Assembly (NCBI GenBank): GCA_020629515.1
Contig: JAHDDE010000012.1
Span: 23,522-87,521 of the forward strand
Source of the DNA: Saprospiraceae bacterium
GTDB taxonomy: Bacteria; Bacteroidota; Bacteroidia; Chitinophagales; Saprospiraceae
Reading direction: 5' to 3'
DNA length: 64,000 nt
The position numbers and the translations under genes were made by a program. Of the stretch, positions 19,044 through 28,557 are shown piece after piece (the stretch's first letter is position 1; the number at the start of each line of letters is the position of its first letter). The notes under the pieces were generated by a model. It worked only from the letters and a program-made list of their open reading frames with translations. It was not told the origin of the DNA and made no database searches.

Positions 19044-21488
19044 TTATTCGTTTAAAAATTGAGACTTAATCTCAACAATCTCAACTCTTCGTTCTTTCGA
19101 AGCCTCAGGACTGTATACGGAATTTCTTCTATCATAGAAGACATCACTTACATTAGCTGGAGCCAAATTCTCACCGTAAGACAATTGTGTTATTTTCAAC
19201 TGTCCATTGTCAATAAAAGGAACAAAAGCTCCATTTAAATAATTTCTTATGTCCCGCTCAACGGAGACTACTCTTCTTTGACTTAAAGCCAAATTATAAC
19301 GACTATCAGCTCTTGGACTCGCAAAACCACGAATGGAGAGTTCAAATGTTTTTCCTTGATTCAATTGTTTGAGCATGGCTGATAAAAATGATTGAAAATT
19401 ATCATACCCAGCTTTAACATCATTTTCAAAAAAATCATCAATCCTTTGTTCGCCTAAATATTTCTCCGATTCAGTCATAGAACTCACATACTCCTCTTTA
19501 AATTCAGCTTTTTTAATCACATAATCATCAAAAGTGGATGTATAATCTAAATTAGTTGTTAATGAGACAGATCTCTGACCAGGCCTGTCATTATCAAAAT
19601 ATAATGCTAACGGTAGATAAATATTTAAATCTTTTCTACCTAAATATAAGTTCTTACTAACTATTCCTGTACCGTCATCATCACGAGCTATAAACTCCAT
19701 AACTGCATCTTCATATCTATCCCTCGAAGCTATCAAACGATACCTATGATCAGGTTTAATAACAAATTGATAGTCATGCCCACCATCATTAGTCACTACT
19801 ACTTCTTGTATGGAGTTATCAGTTAGATCAATTAATCGTATGGTTGTACCTGGTAATGGCTCTTTGGATATGTCGTCGAAAGTAAATACCTCTAAATCCA
19901 AAGAAGTACGTTTCAAGAAAATCTTACGGACGATATCTTCAGATTTATAAATTCTATTTGTGTTGATATTGATGGTATCTGTAGCATAGCCCTCTTTTGA
20001 ACTAACAATCAGGTATTCTTGCCCCCGCTCTAATTGAAAAACATGATCTCCTGCATCAATATTTGACAAGGTAGCAATGACTCTTCCCGTTTCTGGATCT
20101 ATAAGTCGCACGTCCACACCTCGCAAGGTATCAAGAGTGGTCCCATCAAAAGTCAGTGCATTTAGGTTAATATCAACATCTTCTATGCTGCCTTCATAAA
20201 TATCATAACAACATGATTCATTAAGAGGGTCAATATACTTAGTACCAATTCGATTGGAGGAAAACAGCACTTTGTCGCCATTTTCATTTTCTGAATAGTA
20301 AATGTCATTAAAACTACTATTGATCGGCACCCCTAAGTTCTCTGGATTATCATATCCGGTACTTGACCTTTCGACCCGATATATATCAAATCCACCTAAG
20401 GAAGTATATCCCTGGGAACTAAAATATAACGTTTGTGAGGTGCTATTAAAATAGGGAGTGATATCGTCTTCTGCAGTATTAATCGAACCAATATTTTCAG
20501 GATTTGAGTATTTATTTACACCTTCTATAATACTATACCAAATATCCATTTGTCCTTCACCACCTTCCCTATCTGAACTAAAAAATAGTACTTCCTCACC
20601 AGAAATTCGGTCTAATCCAATGGATGGCTGGGTAGTAGTGTGAGAAGCTGAGTTAATGAAGTCAGGTAGTTTGGATTCTTCTCCAAGCGTACCGTCTCCA
20701 AGAATGGCACGGCTGTATAGATCACATCTAATATCACTCGAGTTTTTATAATCACAAATGGTATAATAAATTCTCGATTTATTAAGATTATAAGCTAAGT
20801 GCGCAGTATGTAGGTCCTCCTTGTTGAGACCGTTACCATATTGTTCAGATTCAATCTCTGAAGATTTTAAAATCTTAGAAATTACACGAGTTGGTATGTT
20901 TTGTTTGTTCTTTGGTGCAAAAGCTAAGGAAGAATATATAATTTCATTCTCATCATACAAGGCCCCAAATTCAGAAAATTCTGTATTAATATTTTCACCT
21001 AATCGGTTAATCTTGACGTTTTGTGCTTCATTTAATAAAAGTTCTTTTGACCATTCAGAAGAACTAATTTGTTTTTTTGCTTTAGCAGTGAGATACTCAT
21101 CTTCGTTTTCCTGTTCTGATAGATAGATGTTATAATAAGTAATAGCTTCATCATAATCACCCTGCATTTGTAACATTTCTGCTAAATGATAGGACGCCAA
21201 AGGATATATGCCATCACTATCCCGATCAACAACCTTTCGATAGTATTCTTCTGCAATGTTATATGATGAGAATTCACGTGCAGATTCAGCTACATTATAC
21301 ATAATCTCAATACTCGAAGTGTCAAACTCCAAAACCTCCAAGTAATACGACAAGGCACTGTAATAATCCTTTTCCATAAAGGCTTTTTCGGCAGCATTGC
21401 TATACTGTGACTGACTTTGAGATAATCCCAGAGACACGAAAAATCCAATACTAAATAGAGTTAATAAATACTTCATACATTTCTTCAT
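19044..21488 (-). CDS. PorE-like OmpA-family protein (TPR, propeller, CarbD, OmpA)
   Basis: About 814 residues from the ATG at 21488, whose A is the last base of the upstream stop (TAATG); five extra residues are possible from 21503. Order seen: signal peptide (cleavage near GLSQS); N-terminal TPR-like helices (YYSALSYYLEVLEF, AEEYYRKVVDRD, DEAITYYNIYL); a PD40-type propeller with LFFSSDREGGEGQMDIWYS and LYFSSQGYTSLGGFDIYRV; two carboxypeptidase-regulatory-like domains; and a C-terminal OmpA domain with ELSIRGFASPRADSRYNLALS. This order is that described for PorE, which anchors the T9SS to peptidoglycan. Being between a PorP/SprF gene and a type B cargo gene suggests it serves that cargo. Confidence 0.88.
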   Translation of the reverse strand: MKKCMKYLLTLFSIGFFVSLGLSQSQSQYSNAAEKAFMEKDYYSALSYYLEVLEFDTSSIEIMYNVAESAREFSSYNIAEEYYRKVVDRDSDGIYPLASYHLAEMLQMQGDYDEAITYYNIYLSEQENEDEYLTAKAKKQISSSEWSKELLLNEAQNVKINRLGENINTEFSEFGALYDENEIIYSSLAFAPKNKQNIPTRVISKILKSSEIESEQYGNGLNKEDLHTAHLAYNLNKSRIYYTICDYKNSSDIRCDLYSRAILGDGTLGEESKLPDFINSASHTTTQPSIGLDRISGEEVLFFSSDREGGEGQMDIWYSIIEGVNKYSNPENIGSINTAEDDITPYFNSTSQTLYFSSQGYTSLGGFDIYRVERSSTGYDNPENLGVPINSSFNDIYYSENENGDKVLFSSNRIGTKYIDPLNESCCYDIYEGSIEDVDINLNALTFDGTTLDTLRGVDVRLIDPETGRVIATLSNIDAGDHVFQLERGQEYLIVSSKEGYATDTININTNRIYKSEDIVRKIFLKRTSLDLEVFTFDDISKEPLPGTTIRLIDLTDNSIQEVVVTNDGGHDYQFVIKPDHRYRLIASRDRYEDAVMEFIARDDDGTGIVSKNLYLGRKDLNIYLPLALYFDNDRPGQRSVSLTTNLDYTSTFDDYVIKKAEFKEEYVSSMTESEKYLGEQRIDDFFENDVKAGYDNFQSFLSAMLKQLNQGKTFELSIRGFASPRADSRYNLALSQRRVVSVERDIRNYLNGAFVPFIDNGQLKITQLSYGENLAPANVSDVFYDRRNSVYSPEASKERRVEIVEIKSQFLNE

Positions 21489-22546
21489 TAGAATATTGGA
21501 CATACCTTCACTTTTTTAAATGGTTTAACATTTGTGATGATATAGGTAAAATGAAGCTCAAAAGTCCTTGGACTATGTCTCCTATCTACCGGAAGTCCTC
21601 CATTTAAGTCTCGGAATCCGGAAACATCAATATCATAATTGGCTGAGAGATAATATTTCTCTTTGTATTTAAAAGCTATTGTGGGCCAAAAGCTACCTGT
21701 ATTTCTATATCCTAATCCAAGATGAAGCTCAAATTCTTTGCCCCTATCTTGATTAACATGAATGATACCTAAACCTCCAATTTGGAATTCTTTATAATCT
21801 CCCTGCCACTGACCTAATGCATTTAATTGGAGATCGAATTTTTGTGCAAGTCTAAATGTACCAATTCCTGTAAGGGCAAATCTCCTTGGTAAAGCAATGG
21901 GATCTAAATCATCTCTAAAGGCTACGTTTGGCTTAAATATGTGATAAAGTCCTGCCCCGATATCAAGTTTTGTCCGTTTTGATTTTTGCCATCGATAATT
22001 GAGGCCTATACCCGTCTCTAAAAAGTTCGCACTTTCAGCATTTAGATTTTCTCCTGGATCTAACGAGAGATCAAAAGTTCGGCCATTCCATTGGCTATCC
22101 CAAGTCAATGAATTGAGATCTAAGGCTCGGCTCGCATAACCAATTAAAAGGCCACCAGTAATAAGATTATTTTCATTTAAGATTTTAGTATAGCTCCCAG
22201 TCAGGTTTAAGTTGAATAAAGAGAGATTAGCTATTTCACTTTGGTCATCATAATTAAACAGGATCCCTCCCGAAAAAAAATGATTAACATCTTTCTTTGG
22301 ATAAAATTTGAGATCATAAGAGCCTGAAAATGTAGTCCAAGGGACTACCGAGGCCCATTGATTCCTATAACTCAAATTCAATCTTTTATCCCCATTGAAA
22401 ATCCCAGTTTTTGCCGGATTAATGTTCAAAGGAGAATTGTAAAACTGAGAATAATGAATATCCTGCGCACCAATAGCACTGGCTACTAACAAGAAAAGAA
22501 TGTAGATAAAAAATCTCTTCATCTCAGGTTGTCTAGGTTTGTTCAT
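21488..22546 (-). CDS. Type IX secretion membrane protein, PorP/SprF family
   Basis: Outer-membrane beta-barrel-like protein of 352 residues. The signal peptide core is MKRFFIYILFLLVASAIGAQ from an internal Met at 22522, so translation may start there. The mature N-terminus DIHYSQFYNSPLNINPAKTG is the hallmark of the PorP/SprF family. The rest is alternating strands ending in an outer-membrane-like C-terminus. In Flavobacterium, SprF is required to export the SprB adhesin. Here the gene leads an operon with an OmpA protein and a giant type B cargo, so the analogous role is likely but inferred. Confidence 0.93.
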   Translation of the reverse strand: MNKPRQPEMKRFFIYILFLLVASAIGAQDIHYSQFYNSPLNINPAKTGIFNGDKRLNLSYRNQWASVVPWTTFSGSYDLKFYPKKDVNHFFSGGILFNYDDQSEIANLSLFNLNLTGSYTKILNENNLITGGLLIGYASRALDLNSLTWDSQWNGRTFDLSLDPGENLNAESANFLETGIGLNYRWQKSKRTKLDIGAGLYHIFKPNVAFRDDLDPIALPRRFALTGIGTFRLAQKFDLQLNALGQWQGDYKEFQIGGLGIIHVNQDRGKEFELHLGLGYRNTGSFWPTIAFKYKEKYYLSANYDIDVSGFRDLNGGLPVDRRHSPRTFELHFTYIITNVKPFKKVKVCPIF

Positions 22547-22912
22547 GAAATAAACGTCATGTATTTATCGATATATCAAAAAATGATCCTTTTTTTTGGT
22601 ATAGGATAAAAATTAGGGGATAACCCTTGAGAGTCAACCCTACTTTAGACCCGTTTTCAGGGTAAAGTTACTTTATGAAGTTCTCTTTGAAGAGTGTATT
22701 TTTTAGTTGACTTAAATGATTTATATTATTTTTTTCAATATATCCCTAAATATGGAAATATTTTTTAGTGAAAAATTAAAGCAAATTGAATGTCTATTAG
22801 GAGTTTACTTACATTGACTTGTTGGAGATTTATATAAATCTGAATAAGATGACTACTCTCTTTCTCCTCCTACTTTATTAGATTACATACCAAATGCAGT
22901 AAAGACCTTGTT
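22547..22912. other. 366-bp divergent intergenic region
   Basis: Very AT-rich gap between the T9SS-related operon (-) and the sirtuin gene (+). It must hold both promoters, but no TAnnTTTG box was found in the right place. The one notable element is a perfect 16-bp palindrome at 22826-22841. A 10-codon leucine-rich ORF at 22849-22881 is judged incidental. Confidence 0.6.
22826..22841. promoter_or_regulatory. Perfect 16-bp palindrome, possible operator
   Basis: AGATTTATATAAATCT is self-complementary and lies 72 bases before the sirtuin start. It could be a dimeric regulator site. AT-rich palindromes also arise by chance, so this is tentative. Confidence 0.3.
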
Positions 22913-23614
22913 ATGAGTGAGAAAATATGTGTTTTAACTGGAGCAGGAATAAGCGCTGAGAGTGGTATTAAGACATTTAGAGATGCTAATGGGCTCTGGG
23001 AAGGTCATGATGTTATGAAAGTAGCAAGTCCGCAAGGATGGAATGATGATTCACAATTAGTCTTAGACTTTTATAATCAGCGAAGAAGACAATTGCTGAG
23101 TGTAGATGTCAATCAGGGTCATCTAGATGTTGCGAGCTTGGACCATAATTATGATACAATTGTTATCACACAAAATGTAGATGACCTCCATGAAAGAGCT
23201 GGATCTAAAAAAGTTATCCACCTACATGGAGAATTAATGAAAGTAAGAAGCTCGGGAGATCCTAATTACATATTAGAATGGAAGAAAGATCTCAAAAAAG
23301 GAGACAAATGCCCATCAGGTTTTCAGCTACGCCCACACATTGTGTGGTTTGGGGAGGAAGTGCCTTTATTACCATTAGCTATAAGTCATATAACAAATGC
23401 TTCCGCGATAATAATTATTGGGACAAGTATGCAAGTTTACCCTGCCGCCAGTTTAACTGCTTACGCGCCTAAATCGATCCCAATAATATATGTTGATCCC
23501 AATCCAAGTATAAACTATGAATTAGGACAACTGCGAAATTTAAAGATTATAAGAGGGAATGCTACTACACACACAAAAAAAGCGATAGAACTTTTAAAGA
23601 ACTATCGCTTTTAA
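22913..23614 (+). CDS. cobB: NAD-dependent protein deacylase (sirtuin, CobB-like)
   Basis: Removes acyl groups from protein lysines using NAD. The 233 residues contain the NAD-binding GAGIS (10-14), QNVDDLH from residue 87 and catalytic His in HLHGE (His105). Tyr54 and Arg57 in FYNQRRRQ match the residues that let SIRT5/CobB-type enzymes accept succinyl and malonyl groups. The zinc-binding cysteine tetrad is absent: only one Cys (DKCPSG) lies in that region, as I recall for Bacteroidota homologues. A hairpin overlaps the last codons. It converges on nrdA. Confidence 0.92.
   Translation: MSEKICVLTGAGISAESGIKTFRDANGLWEGHDVMKVASPQGWNDDSQLVLDFYNQRRRQLLSVDVNQGHLDVASLDHNYDTIVITQNVDDLHERAGSKKVIHLHGELMKVRSSGDPNYILEWKKDLKKGDKCPSGFQLRPHIVWFGEEVPLLPLAISHITNASAIIIIGTSMQVYPAASLTAYAPKSIPIIYVDPNPSINYELGQLRNLKIIRGNATTHTKKAIELLKNYRF
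23578..23612. terminator. Hairpin at the 3' end of cobB, probable terminator toward nrdA
   Basis: An 11-bp perfect stem (AAAAGCGATAG with its complement) and a 13-base loop sit within the last codons of cobB, with A and T runs on both sides. It may serve both converging genes. Confidence 0.6.
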
Positions 23615-23634
23615 ATAACTAATATTTTTATTTC

Positions 23635-25998
23635 TTAGCTACCGCACATAAGACATCCCTCTTCCATTGTGCAAACCTCTCCTTCAACGATTTCTTCAAC
23701 TGCACCCTCTTCTTTATTCACAAATTTCTGTTGATGCTTTTGGCTTAATGTGAACTTGATTGGATCAACAGCGGCTTTAGATCTCAGATAATACATACCT
23801 GTTTTCAGTCCTTTTTGCCATGCATAGAAATGCATCGAGGTTAACTTCCCGAAGTTAGGGTTCTCGACAAAAAGATTTAAGCTCTGCGATTGACAGACAA
23901 ATGCACCTCGATCTGCTGCCAAATCTATGATAGCTTTTTGACTTAACTCCCATACAGTTTTGTACAAATCTTTGAGATTCTGCGGCACGTCAGGAAAATC
24001 CTGAACAGAACCATTGCTTGCCATTAATCTCTCTTTCATTTCATCACTCCATAATCCGGCGGCTATTAAATCTTTCAAGAGATGTTTATTTACTATAATG
24101 TACTCTCCAGATAATGTTCTTCTCGAATAAATATTAGATGTATATGGCTCTATACATTCATTATTTCCTAAGATCTGAGAGGTGGATGCCGTTGGCATAG
24201 GAGCCAACAACAAACTATTCCTCATTCCTGACTTTTTAATATCTTTCTTGAGAGCGTCCCAATCGTACCTATCAGAAGGTTTAACATTCCACATATCAAA
24301 CTGAAGAATACCTTTACTCGCTGGAGAACCTTTGAAAGAGGAATAGGCTCCTTCTTTTTTAGATAATTCACAAGATTCCATCACTGAGGCGTGATAAATG
24401 GTCTCAAAAATATCCTGATTTAATTTCTTGGCTTCAGGACTATCAAAAGGAAAACGCATCAATATGAATGCATCTGCTAATCCCTGGACACCAATTCCTA
24501 TCGGTCTATGTCTGAAGTTAGAATTTTCTGCTTCCGGGACTGGATAGTAATTGATATCAATTATCTTATTAAGATTACGAGTGATTACTCTTGTAATTCG
24601 ATGTAGCTCTTCAAAATCGAATTCTCCATTGGTCACAAACTTTGGCAGTGAAATTGATGCCAAATTACATACAGCTACTTCGTCTGGGGCAGTATATTCA
24701 ACTATTTCAGTACACAAGTTACTTGATCTAATGGTACCAAGGTTTTTCTGGTTAGACTTCTCATTGCACGCATCTTTATAGAGTATATATGGATTGCCCG
24801 TTTCAATTTGAGACTCCAATATAGCAAACCAAAGATCCTGAGCTTTAACTGTCTTTCTTGCTCTACCTTCTTGTTCATAAGTATTATAAAGCTCTTCGAA
24901 TTTAGATCCATAACAATCATAAAGGCCCGGCGCTTCGTTAGGGCAGAATAAAGACCATTGCCCATCTTCTTTTACCCTTTTCATGAATAAATCAGGAATC
25001 CAAAGAGCGTAAAACAAATCTCTAGCTCTCATCTCCTCCTTTCCATGATTTTTCTTCAAATCAAGAAAATCAAAAACATCTGCATGCCATGGTTCGAGAT
25101 ATACTGCAAATGCACCTTTCCTCTTTCCTCCACCTTGATCAACGTATCTTGCTGTGTCATTAAATACTTTTAACATTGGAACAATACCATTTGACGTTCC
25201 ACCAGTACCTTTTATGTACGAACCTTGAGCTCTCACATTGTGGATGCTCAAACCAATCCCTCCTGCTGATTGAGATATCTTCGCACATCTTGACAAGGTC
25301 TCAAATATACCAGGGATACTATCTTCTGTAGCTGATAGTAGAAAACACGAACTAAGCTGTGGCTTAGGTGTACCTGCGTTAAACAGTGTTGGCGTGGCGT
25401 GTATAAACCACTTTTCAGACATTAAGTTATACGTTTCAATCGCAGATTCTATGTCATCTCCATGTATCCCAATAGACGCTCGCATTAACATGTGCTGTGG
25501 TCGCTCTACAACAGCACCATCCATACGCAATAAATATGATCGTTCTAAGGTCTTGAAGCCGAAATAGTCAAAATTATAATCTCTATCATATATAATTGCC
25601 GAGTCTATACGGTCTTTATATTTTTTTATGGTTTTCATGGTAGCATCCCCAATTAAACCTGCCTTTTCTCCAGTCTTAGGATCTATGTACGCATGTAGAG
25701 CCGTCATAGTCTTAACAAATGACTTGCTCGTGTTTTTATGTAAATTTGAAACCGCTATTCTAGCTGCAAGTTGAGCGTAATCTGGATGAAAAGCAGCCAT
25801 AGATGCTGCTGTTTCTGCTGCCAGATTATCCAATTCTGTAGTTGCCACCCCATCGTACAATCCTTGGATAACTTTCTTTGCAATTTCAATAGAATCAACA
25901 TGTACAGGATCTAACCCATAACAAAGCTTTTTGACCCTTGCGGTTATTTTGTCAAAGCTCACCTTTTCTTTCTTGCCACTTCTCTTAACTACTTGCAT
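23635..25998 (-). CDS. nrdA: Ribonucleoside-diphosphate reductase, alpha subunit (class Ia)
   Basis: Large catalytic subunit that reduces ribonucleotides to deoxyribonucleotides. The 787 residues begin with an ATP-cone ([14 protein letters not shown]), the allosteric activity site. The core has the active-site cysteines in [15 protein letters not shown] and [11 protein letters not shown], plus [20 protein letters not shown]. The C-terminal shuttle pair is C782 and C785 (CLMCGS). nrdB lies upstream on the same strand, 106 bases away, so each gene may have its own 5' element. Confidence 0.97.
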   Translation of the reverse strand: MQVVKRSGKKEKVSFDKITARVKKLCYGLDPVHVDSIEIAKKVIQGLYDGVATTELDNLAAETAASMAAFHPDYAQLAARIAVSNLHKNTSKSFVKTMTALHAYIDPKTGEKAGLIGDATMKTIKKYKDRIDSAIIYDRDYNFDYFGFKTLERSYLLRMDGAVVERPQHMLMRASIGIHGDDIESAIETYNLMSEKWFIHATPTLFNAGTPKPQLSSCFLLSATEDSIPGIFETLSRCAKISQSAGGIGLSIHNVRAQGSYIKGTGGTSNGIVPMLKVFNDTARYVDQGGGKRKGAFAVYLEPWHADVFDFLDLKKNHGKEEMRARDLFYALWIPDLFMKRVKEDGQWSLFCPNEAPGLYDCYGSKFEELYNTYEQEGRARKTVKAQDLWFAILESQIETGNPYILYKDACNEKSNQKNLGTIRSSNLCTEIVEYTAPDEVAVCNLASISLPKFVTNGEFDFEELHRITRVITRNLNKIIDINYYPVPEAENSNFRHRPIGIGVQGLADAFILMRFPFDSPEAKKLNQDIFETIYHASVMESCELSKKEGAYSSFKGSPASKGILQFDMWNVKPSDRYDWDALKKDIKKSGMRNSLLLAPMPTASTSQILGNNECIEPYTSNIYSRRTLSGEYIIVNKHLLKDLIAAGLWSDEMKERLMASNGSVQDFPDVPQNLKDLYKTVWELSQKAIIDLAADRGAFVCQSQSLNLFVENPNFGKLTSMHFYAWQKGLKTGMYYLRSKAAVDPIKFTLSQKHQQKFVNKEEGAVEEIVEGEVCTMEEGCLMCGS

Positions 25999-26104
25999 AA
26001 TTTGATATTGATATTTTTTTTAGAAATAGTTTAAACTTATAGGGTGGTTGGTTCTAAAAGTTTAACATCAATGAATTAATATATTATCTATTTGAATTAC
26101 TCTA

Positions 26105-27082
26105 TTAGAAATCTTCATCTAATGAGAATACTTGTTTATCCTTATCTGCCATAACTCCGGCCTTCTGATAATCTCCTACTCTTTTCTCAAAGAAATTCGT
26201 TTTCCCTTGTAAGGAGATAAGATCCATCCATGGGAAAGGATTTTCTACATTATAGATTTTATCATTGCCAAGAGATAACAATAATCTATCTGCAACAAAT
26301 TCGATGTACGTACACATCATGTCTGAATTCATTCCTATCAAATTTACTGGCAAGGCATCTGACACGAACTCCTTTTCGATTGTAACTGCACTTCTTATTA
26401 GATCTTCAATGGTCTTTTTAGGAAGCTTATTTTGTATGTGTTGATTATAAAGCAAGCACGCGAAATCGCAGTGCATTCCTTCGTCTCTTGAGATCAGTTC
26501 ATTACTGAATGATAATCCCGGCATCAAACCTCTCTTTTTGAGCCAGAATATAGAGCAAAATGAGCCCGAGAAAAATATACCTTCTACAGCTGCAAAAGCT
26601 ATAAGTCTTTCAGCAAAAGTTCCATTTTCAATCCATCTGAACGCCCATTCTGCCTTCTTCTTCACACAGGGCAGATTTTCGATAGCATTAAATAGGTAAT
26701 CTTTTTCTTTGGTATCTTTAATATATGTATCTATTAATAGTGAGTAAGTTTCTGAGTGGATATTTTCCATCATGATTTGAAAACCATAAAAAAACTTCGC
26801 TTCGGTATATTGCACCTCGCTTACCATATTCTCAGCTAAATTCTCATTTACGATACCATCGCTCGCAGCGAAGAAAGCCAATATGTGCTTTATAAAGTAG
26901 CGCTCATCATCATTAAGCTTATTGGCCCAGTCAGATATATCTTGATGTAAATCAATTTCCTCTGCAGTCCAAAAACTGGCTTCAGATTTTTTGTAAAATG
27001 CCCAGATATCATCATGCTCTATTGGAAATAGTACGAATCTGTTGGGATTTTCTGCTAAGATGGGCTCTACGTTTTGAGTCAT
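26105..27082 (-). CDS. nrdB: Ribonucleoside-diphosphate reductase, beta subunit (class Ia)
   Basis: Small subunit carrying the diiron centre and stable tyrosyl radical for NrdA. The 325 residues include iron ligands D44, E106 and H109, then Tyr113 in ENIHSETY at the position of the E. coli radical Tyr122. The second half has the RDEGMHCDF ligand motif. The radical tyrosine is therefore present, placing it with the Tyr-radical class rather than the Mn/Fe Phe-type enzymes. It is transcribed before nrdA. Confidence 0.96.
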   Translation of the reverse strand: MTQNVEPILAENPNRFVLFPIEHDDIWAFYKKSEASFWTAEEIDLHQDISDWANKLNDDERYFIKHILAFFAASDGIVNENLAENMVSEVQYTEAKFFYGFQIMMENIHSETYSLLIDTYIKDTKEKDYLFNAIENLPCVKKKAEWAFRWIENGTFAERLIAFAAVEGIFFSGSFCSIFWLKKRGLMPGLSFSNELISRDEGMHCDFACLLYNQHIQNKLPKKTIEDLIRSAVTIEKEFVSDALPVNLIGMNSDMMCTYIEFVADRLLLSLGNDKIYNVENPFPWMDLISLQGKTNFFEKRVGDYQKAGVMADKDKQVFSLDEDF

Positions 27083-27412
27083 GGAATAATTACTATTTTA
27101 TATGTTTTAATAAATAATTATAACGCCGATGGTATTATAACTAAGGGTGGTTTTGCTACAATTTGGAAGAATTAATTCGTGATTATTTAGTCACACACTT
27201 TATCATTTCAAATCGTGAAACAAATAAATGCAAAAAAGTCTTAATGTATCGGAAATGAATGCCTTTAGTTATCAACATGGTGTTAGTAAATATTATAACA
27301 TATTATAAATCAGCGATATATGAAAATATCATATTATTAAAAATGTTTATAACTACTGTAAATTGTTGAAAATGCGGCAATAACGCTTTACTTAAAAATT
27401 TAATGCGTTCGT
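27083..27412. other. 330-bp intergenic region between corA and nrdB
   Basis: AT-rich and without a credible ORF. It holds the presumed nrdB promoter and leader. AGGGTGGTT at 27144-27152 recurs at 26041-26049 before nrdA. No NrdR box pair, riboswitch or tRNA was recognised. Confidence 0.6.
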
Positions 27413-28360
27413 CTATTTACCTCCGTTTCTCCTAAATAACATTATCAATAAAAATCCTAAAAGAATTGATATTAGAATTATTATATAGAAAGCTGAGGGG
27501 TTATCTTTCAAGGGCAAATTGGTCAAATTCATCCCATAAAAGCTCGCTACTAAGGTAGGCACCATTAGGATAATGGTAATCATTGTGAGCCTGTGAATGA
27601 CAATGTTCAAATTGTTCGAAATTATAGATGCGTAGGCCTCCATTGTACCACTTAATATGTTAGTATGTACATTGGCCATTTCTAAAGCTTGGCTATTGTC
27701 GATAATGATATCTTCAAAAAGATCTTGATACACCTCGTTTTCACGTATCCGTAAAAAGTCTGTTCTTCTGATCTTTTGATTAAGAAGGTCATTATCACTT
27801 AATGAATTCATCAAGTAAACCAAACTTTTCTCAATTCTAAGTAGTTGTTGTAATTCTTTGTTTCTACTAGAATTATACAATTCCTTTTCTATCAGATTTC
27901 TTTTGAGATTTAATTTTTTGAGACCATCTAAAAACTGTAAGACTGTCTGTTCGAATAATTGCAATACAAACAATCTTCGATTCTTGGGATCAAAATTTTT
28001 TACCCGATTTCGCAGAAACTTAGTAATAACAGGTGTCTCCATAGAAGAGATTGTGATTATCCTACTATGATTTAGTATCACACCTATTGGTGCCGTAATA
28101 TACAAGGCGTCACTTTCTTTTTCGTCTTGATTAAGTACAGGGGTATTAATAACGATCAATTTGATCTCATCTTCTTTTTCATATCTCGAGCGTTCATCAA
28201 TGTCTAAAGAATCAATCAAGAAATCCAACGGCACATTCTCATCAGCAGATATTCTCTCCAATTCAACATTGTCCAAAGGGGCATAAACATGCACCCATGT
28301 TGCTTGTTCCGCATCAACCTCTATTAAACTGTTATCTTTTTTTTGAAAATACTGTATCAT
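27413..28360 (-). CDS. corA: CorA-family magnesium/divalent cation transporter
   Basis: Homopentameric inner-membrane channel for Mg2+ (or Co2+). The 315 residues consist of a large cytoplasmic alpha/beta domain rich in long helices, then two C-terminal membrane segments. Between them is the diagnostic loop FYGMNLTNLP with the GMN selectivity motif. The C-terminus FRRNGGK is basic, as expected for the inside. A -7 box lies 48 bases upstream. It appears monocistronic. Confidence 0.94.
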   Translation of the reverse strand: MIQYFQKKDNSLIEVDAEQATWVHVYAPLDNVELERISADENVPLDFLIDSLDIDERSRYEKEDEIKLIVINTPVLNQDEKESDALYITAPIGVILNHSRIITISSMETPVITKFLRNRVKNFDPKNRRLFVLQLFEQTVLQFLDGLKKLNLKRNLIEKELYNSSRNKELQQLLRIEKSLVYLMNSLSDNDLLNQKIRRTDFLRIRENEVYQDLFEDIIIDNSQALEMANVHTNILSGTMEAYASIISNNLNIVIHRLTMITIILMVPTLVASFYGMNLTNLPLKDNPSAFYIIILISILLGFLLIMLFRRNGGK

Positions 28361-28407
28361 TCTCGTCTTGTAGCTAAGAAGAAGAATCTATTGGTTTATA
28401 ACAGGAG

Positions 28408-28415
28408 CAAAAATA
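28408..28415 (-). promoter_or_regulatory. Candidate -7 promoter box upstream of corA
   Basis: TATTTTTG on the minus strand fits TAnnTTTG, 48 bases before the corA ATG. Confidence 0.45.
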
Positions 28416-28516
28416 CTATAGTCTGTGTAAACACCTAATCTAATAGTCAATTAAGGCAGATATTACTCTTAATAGATAGATTCCTATTATTCGTCTATAA
28501 GAATGTGTCAAAAGTG

Positions 28517-28524
28517 TACCTTTG
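28517..28524 (+). promoter_or_regulatory. Candidate -7 promoter box upstream of yidC
   Basis: TACCTTTG followed by C matches the extended Bacteroidota -7 form, 34 bases before the yidC ATG. Confidence 0.55.
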
Positions 28525-28557
28525 CACGAATTTTAAAATTCATCTGGAGAGACTGGT

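Noticed and set aside
22849..22881. 10-codon leucine-rich ORF before the sirtuin, like an attenuation leader peptide
   Set aside because: No alternative terminator hairpins follow, and the downstream gene has no link to leucine.
27083..27412. Possible tRNA or riboswitch before nrdB
   Set aside because: A TTCAAATC stretch resembles a T-loop, but no acceptor, D or anticodon stems could be paired around it.
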